Shown piece after piece: positions 59,101 through 64,000 of a DNA stretch of 64,000 nt (position 1 is its first letter; each line of letters opens with the position of its first letter). The notes beneath the pieces were generated by a model. It was not told where the DNA came from, searched no databases, and was given only the letters and a program-made list of their open reading frames with translations. The DNA comes from an uncultured Christensenella sp. (lineage in GTDB: Bacteria > Bacillota > Clostridia > Christensenellales > Borkfalkiaceae): positions 1-64,000 of the forward strand of contig CAJTPB010000009.1 in the NCBI GenBank assembly GCA_910578065.1. Direction: 5' to 3'. A program made the position numbers and the translations under genes.

Positions 59101-60018
59101 ATGAACATACCCGAAAAACGTACGCCCCGCGCAAAGCGCGCCAAGCGTGCGCGGAACGAGGAGATCTGCGGCACGATCATGGCGTTTCTGCCCGTGCTGC
59201 GCTGTATTCTGTTCAGCCTCGTTCCCATGGCGCTCGCCTTTATCATGGCGTTTTATAAAATGAAAACGCCCGTGTCGTTTGCGGGCGCAGAGTTCGTTTT
59301 GTTCGACAATTTCAAGGCGATTTTTTCCGATCCCAACTTCGGCACGGCGCTTTTAAACACGCTGATTTACGCGGTTACGTTACCCGTTTCCGTGGTGTTC
59401 GCGCTGCTGCTCGCTTCCGCGCTGAATGCGGACATTAAAGGGAAAGGCGCTTTTCGCGTGATTTTGTTTTTGCCCTTCATCTGTTCTACGGTTGCCATCG
59501 TGTTTATTTTCAAGTGGCTGTACAACACCAATTACGGTATTTTAAACGTATTGTTCGGGCAGCAGATCGGCTGGCTCGATTCCCCCGCCATGTTCCGCTT
59601 TTCGCTGATCATGATGATCGTATGGTCTACGACGGGCTATAAAATGCTGCTGCTTTCGGCAAGCCTTACTTCGGTAAACACTGCCTATTACGAGGCGGCG
59701 GAAATCGACGGGGCGAACGCCTTTCAAAAATTTATTCACATTACCGTGCCCGCCGTCAGCCCCACCATCTTTTTCCTGCTCGTAACGGGGCTTGTGAACG
59801 TGCTGCAAATGTTCAGCGAAACGCAGGTAATGGATGCGACGGGCGGGCAGTCGGTAGACTACGCGGGGCTTACCGTGGTGTTTTACCTTTACCGCGAAGG
59901 GTTTAACTACAACGCCATGGGCATCGCTTCCGCCGCTTCTTGGGTGCTGTCGCTGTTGATTTTGCTGTTGACGGTGTTCAACTTTAAAATTTCCAAACTG
60001 TGGGTGCGCTATGACTGA
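59101..60018 (+). CDS. Sugar ABC transporter permease (MalF-like)
   Basis: 305 residues with six membrane helices and the binding-protein-dependent transport EAA loop (EAAEIDGANAFQKFIHITVPAVSPTI). The basic N-terminus (RTPRAKRAKRAR) is cytoplasmic. AAGGAGAAAG before the ATG. Overlaps the next permease by eight bases. Confidence 0.94.
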   Translation: MNIPEKRTPRAKRAKRARNEEICGTIMAFLPVLRCILFSLVPMALAFIMAFYKMKTPVSFAGAEFVLFDNFKAIFSDPNFGTALLNTLIYAVTLPVSVVFALLLASALNADIKGKGAFRVILFLPFICSTVAIVFIFKWLYNTNYGILNVLFGQQIGWLDSPAMFRFSLIMMIVWSTTGYKMLLLSASLTSVNTAYYEAAEIDGANAFQKFIHITVPAVSPTIFFLLVTGLVNVLQMFSETQVMDATGGQSVDYAGLTVVFYLYREGFNYNAMGIASAASWVLSLLILLLTVFNFKISKLWVRYD

Positions 60019-60907
60019 TACGAAAATCGCAGCAAAAAGCAACAAATTGGCAAGGGGAAAAAAGATCGCAAAAAAAGGGGGCTGTTACTTCTTTTTGGCG
60101 GCGTGCGCGTTTATCGTGCTGTTTCCCTTTTATGTAGCGGTGGTCACTTCGTTCAAGTTCCCCGCCGAAGCAAACAATCTCGATTTTACTTGGTGGCCGA
60201 CGGAATTTACCTTTAACGGCTATAAAGACGTGTTCACCTATCGCGGCGGAAACACGGTGGAAGGTCCGCTGATCTTGCTCGGATTTTTAAATACGGTTTG
60301 GATGATTTTGCCCCGTTCGCTGATAAGCACCGTGCTTGCAGGCATGGCGGGCTATGCGTATGCGAAACTGCGCTTCCGCGCGAAGAACGGCATGTTCGGC
60401 TTTTTAATGGCGACGATGATGGTGCCGGGGGTGATTACGCTGATTCCTTCGTATTTGCTCTTTTATCATCTCGGTTGGCTGAATACGCCGCTACCCGTAA
60501 TCTTGCCCCCGCTTTTGGGCGGCACGGCAAGCGTGTTCTTTTTGCGGCAGTACTATATGGGCGTGCCTTCCGACATGATGGACGCCGCTTCGGTAGACGG
60601 GTTGGGGTATTTCGGAATTTACTTCCGCATTATGTTTCCCATCGCCATGCCCGCGTTTTGGGCGCAGTTCGTGCTTGCGTTCGTGGGCGGTTATAACGAG
60701 TATTTGGGACCCATGCTGTACTTGAAAAACGCTTCGCTGCTCACCTTGCAGCTTGCGTTGCAGCAGTTTTCCAGTTCGCGGCAATATACCGATCCGAGTG
60801 CGGTAATGGCGGCGGCTTTGTGTGCCCTCGTGCCTACGGTCGCGCTGTTTATCGCGGCGCAAAAACAATTTATTTCGGGCATCGTTACGTCGGGCTTAAA
60901 ACTTTGA
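60011..60907 (+). CDS. Sugar ABC transporter permease (MalG-like)
   Basis: 298 residues, six helices, EAA-type loop (DAASVDGLGYFGIYFRIMFPIAMPA). A longer loop between helices 1 and 2 is typical of MalG. Forms the channel with the MalF-like subunit. Translationally coupled to it. Confidence 0.94.
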   Translation: MTDTKIAAKSNKLARGKKIAKKGGCYFFLAACAFIVLFPFYVAVVTSFKFPAEANNLDFTWWPTEFTFNGYKDVFTYRGGNTVEGPLILLGFLNTVWMILPRSLISTVLAGMAGYAYAKLRFRAKNGMFGFLMATMMVPGVITLIPSYLLFYHLGWLNTPLPVILPPLLGGTASVFFLRQYYMGVPSDMMDAASVDGLGYFGIYFRIMFPIAMPAFWAQFVLAFVGGYNEYLGPMLYLKNASLLTLQLALQQFSSSRQYTDPSAVMAAALCALVPTVALFIAAQKQFISGIVTSGLKL

Positions 60908-60933
60908 CGGTACGCAGAATAAAGGAGGAAATT

Positions 60934-62730
60934 ATGAGATTTTTAAAAAAGTGTGCGCCCGTGTTTGCGCTTGCGTGCGCGTTTGCGCTCGTCGGGTGCG
61001 GGGAAGATCCTACGTTTGAACAATCGTTGGGCTTTTCCGACGGCACCGTTGCGCAGGAAGACGCGCCCCTTTTGGGAAGAGAATACGATACGTCGCTGTT
61101 TTACCGCAACGATTTAACGCTGCGCGAAGTCGCCGATCCCGGAGTGATCTACGTAAGCGAGGGGGAAGAGGCGGGCAAGCTGTTTTTATACGGCACGAGC
61201 AATTCCCTTTCCGTGCGCGGGATCGGGGTTTGGCAGTCGTCCGATTTGGTGCATTGGGATAGGTGCTCGGTCGCGTTCGACCCTTCGCCGCAGAGTTGGA
61301 GCTATTCCAACATTTGGGCGCCCGAAGTGGTTTACGACGCTCCTTCGCAAACGTATTACATGACTTATTCCGCGCGCAATTCCAACACGATCGCAAACGG
61401 CGGAAAATATTATGCAAACACGTATATCGGGCTTGCCACGGCAAGCAGTCCGCTCGGTCCTTTTCGGCAGTACACGGGAACGAACGCAAACGGCGACGAA
61501 ATCGGTTTGGGCGATCCCGTTTTCGATCCCGCAAAGATCACTGCGGTAAACGGCGAACCGTGCGAAGAGGGAACGTACGCGCGCTATCGCTTTTTGGATT
61601 CTTCTTACTTTGTAGACGAAGACGGGCAGATATACCTTTATCTTTCGCGCGGGCAGGATAGATATCACATTTTGCAGGATACCGATATCGATTACGAAGC
61701 AATCAACGGCACTTCCGAACTGTGGGTCGTAAAGATGAAAGATTTCGCTTCGCCCGACTATGCTTCGTGCAAGCAGATTACCAAGGCGGGTTACAACACG
61801 GTAGAGGGGGAAACGGAAAACGATATCGAAGCGGAACGCGCCGCTACCGAGCGCATCAACGAAGCGCCGCAAATGACGCGGCGGGGCAGTTCGTACTATT
61901 TGACCTATTCGGTGGGCGGTACCTCTTCCAACCTCTATTCGGTTGCGCAGGCGGTGGGCGAAAGCCCGACGGGGCCTTTCCGCAAACTTTCCAAAGAGGA
62001 AGGCGGTCTGGTACTGGGCACCGAGATGAACTGGATCCAAACGGCGGGCACGGGGCATCACTGCGTAACGAAGATCGGGAACGAATTGTTCTTGTTTCAC
62101 CACGAGGGGGCGGATCGGTACACCATCGATACCAACAACCGCGCGATCGGGTACGACAGAGCGGGCTTTTTAAAGAACGCCGCAGGTCAGGAAGTAATGG
62201 TTGCAAACGGACCGACTTCGTACAGCTTGCAGGCTTTACCGCAGGCGTTCAGCGGATATCGCAATATCGCGCCCGAAGCGGAAGTTTCCGCAAGCGGATT
62301 AAAAGAGGGAAGCGATAAAGCACATTTGACGGACGGATTTTTCGCTTCGCACGCGTACGGGGCAATCGGCGAAACGGAGTTCAACGCGGGGGAAACGGCT
62401 ACGGTAACCCTTACCTTCGAAGATTACCGCAAGATCCGCGCGATCATGCTGTATAACAGTATCGACTATAATAAAATTTTCTATCAGATCGCGCGCATTA
62501 CCCTGCGCGTGCGCACCGAAGGGGGCGCGTACGGCACGGTGACGGTGAACAACGTCACCTTCCCGTTAGACGAGCGCACTTCGTACAGCTCGCAAGAGCT
62601 GATGTTTGCGGGAAGCAACCTCGTGCTCGACTTTAACGAGATCGCGGTAAAGTCCATCGAAATCACCTTCCGCGCGCCCCGCAGCGAAGGGGTTGTCGCG
62701 ATCGGGGATATTTGGGTTCTCGGAAAATAA
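60934..62730 (+). CDS. GH43 family glycosidase lipoprotein
   Basis: 598 residues from the ATG at 60934 (AAAGGAGGAAAT upstream). Signal peptide with lipobox LVGC. Catalytic five-bladed propeller about 55-430: general base in VADPGVIYV, pKa-modulating Asp in SSYFVDEDGQIYLY, and acid in NEAPQMTRRGSSYYLTYS. A C-terminal beta-sandwich (about 450-598) looks like a carbohydrate-binding or discoidin-like module. Likely alpha-L-arabinofuranosidase or beta-xylosidase acting outside the cell. Same operon as the transporter. Confidence 0.9.
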   Translation: MRFLKKCAPVFALACAFALVGCGEDPTFEQSLGFSDGTVAQEDAPLLGREYDTSLFYRNDLTLREVADPGVIYVSEGEEAGKLFLYGTSNSLSVRGIGVWQSSDLVHWDRCSVAFDPSPQSWSYSNIWAPEVVYDAPSQTYYMTYSARNSNTIANGGKYYANTYIGLATASSPLGPFRQYTGTNANGDEIGLGDPVFDPAKITAVNGEPCEEGTYARYRFLDSSYFVDEDGQIYLYLSRGQDRYHILQDTDIDYEAINGTSELWVVKMKDFASPDYASCKQITKAGYNTVEGETENDIEAERAATERINEAPQMTRRGSSYYLTYSVGGTSSNLYSVAQAVGESPTGPFRKLSKEEGGLVLGTEMNWIQTAGTGHHCVTKIGNELFLFHHEGADRYTIDTNNRAIGYDRAGFLKNAAGQEVMVANGPTSYSLQALPQAFSGYRNIAPEAEVSASGLKEGSDKAHLTDGFFASHAYGAIGETEFNAGETATVTLTFEDYRKIRAIMLYNSIDYNKIFYQIARITLRVRTEGGAYGTVTVNNVTFPLDERTSYSSQELMFAGSNLVLDFNEIAVKSIEITFRAPRSEGVVAIGDIWVLGK

Positions 62731-62742
62731 GGAGGAAGAAAG

Positions 62743-64000
62743 ATGAAAAGAAAACTGTTAGTATCCCTCTTTTCGGCTGCGGCGCTTTGCGCGTGCATCG
62801 GCGCGGGCTGCGCCGTCGAGCCGACGGAAAGCGAACTGAACGGCATAAAAAATTTCGGGTTCGAAAATCCCGCGCACGAGAACGAATATCTTTCCCGCTA
62901 TGCAACGGACGAAGGGTTTGAGATCGACGGCGTGCTAAGCGAAAACGTTTGGCAGGAAAACGGCACGGCGTTCACCTTCGAACACGAATCGAGCACGGCG
63001 GAAAACCCCGTTACGATGACGAGCAAAAGCTACCTCGGCGAAAAGGGGGTATACCTCGCGCTTTCGGTAAAAGATACGGCGGTGTACTACTCGCCTGATC
63101 GAAAGGCTTCGGGCAATACCTCTGTAGAAGTGTACCTCGGCGCGTTCGGCAAAACGGAATGGGACGGCAACAGTTTCCGCATTTCCGTCGTGCCCACGGG
63201 GAACGAAAGTTGCACCACCGAAATGCGCACCTACCGCACCAAAAAGGCGGCTTTTACGGGGGATACCGACACGCTGAAAGCGGAATGGAGCCTTTGGTAC
63301 AAAGCGCATAAAGCGGCATGCCGTGTAAACGGCGCGGGCATCAACACGGGCTTTAACGAGGGGTACGACGTAGAATTGTTCGTGCCGTACGAAAGTTTGG
63401 GGATCGAACAAAAGCCGGAAGCGGTGCAGTACATGACGGCGTTTTACCACGTAGAATCGGAAGCGACGAATGCAGACAGCGTTTGGACGAAGTGCGATCA
63501 AAACGTGGCGACAACCTCGCTCGGCGGCTGGCTGGTCGCAACGAACGACGCGATCGGATATTATTCGGAAATGGCTGATCAAATCTTTGCCGAGAAAGAC
63601 GGCTACATGACCATTGACGGCAAGCTGATCGAATCCGTTTGGCATGCGGAAAACGCGCTTACCTACCGCCCGAAGAACGCAGCTTACGGCACGGATGCTT
63701 CCGTTTCGACGATCGCTCACCTTTCCGATTTGGGCGTGTACGTCGGCATGACGGTAAAAGACAGCAAGGTTTACGCAACGGGCGCGCGCAACGTAAAGTT
63801 CAACAGCGGCGTAGAACTGTGGGTACAGAGCGCGGACGCGGAAGCGGTAAACGAAAAATCGGTGCAGCTTCGCGTCGACGCGCTGGGCAACGTAAGCAAA
63901 TGGCAGGGCACGGGCGCGACGGACGGCGGCGCCTTTGCCGAAAAATACTTCCCTTCCATTTCGGCGGTAACGCTGCTCGGGTGCGAAAAGGTGAACGGCG
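62743..64000 (+). CDS. Lipoprotein with CBM9-like domains, cut by the window edge
   Basis: At least 419 residues; open at the right edge. GGAGGAAG before the ATG, signal peptide and lipobox GAGC. Two repeats of a CBM9-like fold are visible: FEIDGVLSENVWQENGTAF at about 58-76 and MTIDGKLIESVWHAENALT at about 290-308, each followed by the GVYLALSVKD / GVYVGMTVKD strand. CBM9 modules bind xylan and cellulose chain ends. It probably presents polysaccharide to the GH43 enzyme and the transporter. A catalytic domain may follow beyond the edge. Confidence 0.82.
   Translation, partial: MKRKLLVSLFSAAALCACIGAGCAVEPTESELNGIKNFGFENPAHENEYLSRYATDEGFEIDGVLSENVWQENGTAFTFEHESSTAENPVTMTSKSYLGEKGVYLALSVKDTAVYYSPDRKASGNTSVEVYLGAFGKTEWDGNSFRISVVPTGNESCTTEMRTYRTKKAAFTGDTDTLKAEWSLWYKAHKAACRVNGAGINTGFNEGYDVELFVPYESLGIEQKPEAVQYMTAFYHVESEATNADSVWTKCDQNVATTSLGGWLVATNDAIGYYSEMADQIFAEKDGYMTIDGKLIESVWHAENALTYRPKNAAYGTDASVSTIAHLSDLGVYVGMTVKDSKVYATGARNVKFNSGVELWVQSADAEAVNEKSVQLRVDALGNVSKWQGTGATDGGAFAEKYFPSISAVTLLGCEKVNG

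Noticed and set aside
1..64000. tRNA or rRNA genes
   Set aside because: I looked for clover-leaf-like blocks and conserved rRNA stretches and saw none; a tRNA scan would be decisive.

Overview
The window looks like the chromosome of a spore-forming, Gram-positive member of the Clostridia. The evidence is spmA/spmB behind a sigma-E-type promoter, a T-box in front of pheST, sigma-A promoters of the TTGACA-17-TATAAT kind, lipoproteins with Clostridia-like signal peptides, and the TatD/radical-SAM gene pair. The carbohydrate-rich right half suggests a plant-polysaccharide or gut lifestyle. The exact lineage is inference and I do not name a species.

Layout. 1-8.4 kb is an AT-richer accessory stretch: a MobV-type relaxase with a candidate oriT and a non-canonical start, a Sel1-repeat protein, a membrane-anchored XRE regulator, a zinc-ribbon protein paired with an SPFH/zinc-ribbon protein, a radical SAM protein and a divergent HxlR regulator. 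8.5-31.7 kb is mostly core: ispE, a DUF2238-type membrane protein, T-box-pheS-pheT, a CHAP-type hydrolase, an O-antigen ligase-like protein, spmAB, two convergent leucine-rich-repeat lipoproteins, an attenuator-controlled acetyltransferase, metG-tatD-radical SAM, rsmA, a PHP phosphatase and an NlpC/P60 lipoprotein.

31.86-33.77 kb holds the most unusual object here. It is a tandem array of six modules with a 320-bp period. Each has its own promoter, a fixed-length 69-nt hypervariable core between near-identical flanks, conserved covarying hairpins and an intrinsic terminator. No intact protein gene fits. The core translates like the tail of a WLRSG...RPAL (DUF6273-like / DGR variable-region-like) domain. 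I read it as a family of structured RNAs, or of silent variable cassettes.

33.8-43.4 kb carries a MATE-hydrolase fusion, an ABC-FtsX exporter, a methyltransferase, a two-domain lipoprotein and an EF-G-like GTPase. 43.5-45.0 kb holds two adjacent broken small genes between similar hairpins. 46.5-55.2 kb is one translationally coupled hexuronate operon: two isomerase-like TIM barrels, two Gfo/Idh/MocA dehydrogenases, uxaC, uxuA, an SDR fructuronate reductase candidate, eda and kdgK. It is divergent from an AraC regulator. 55.4-64 kb holds glycosidases, a second AraC regulator, a sugar ABC transporter, a GH43 lipoprotein and a CBM9-like lipoprotein that runs off the edge.

Themes across the window: (1) several genes have TATAAT-N6-ATG promoters without a ribosome-binding site, i.e. 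predicted leaderless mRNAs; (2) gene 3' ends, in one case with the terminator stem, are repeatedly duplicated (O-antigen ligase, PHP phosphatase), and the six-unit array may be an extreme form; (3) both LRR lipoproteins carry a nine-G tract inside a 15-bp promoter spacer, a likely phase switch.
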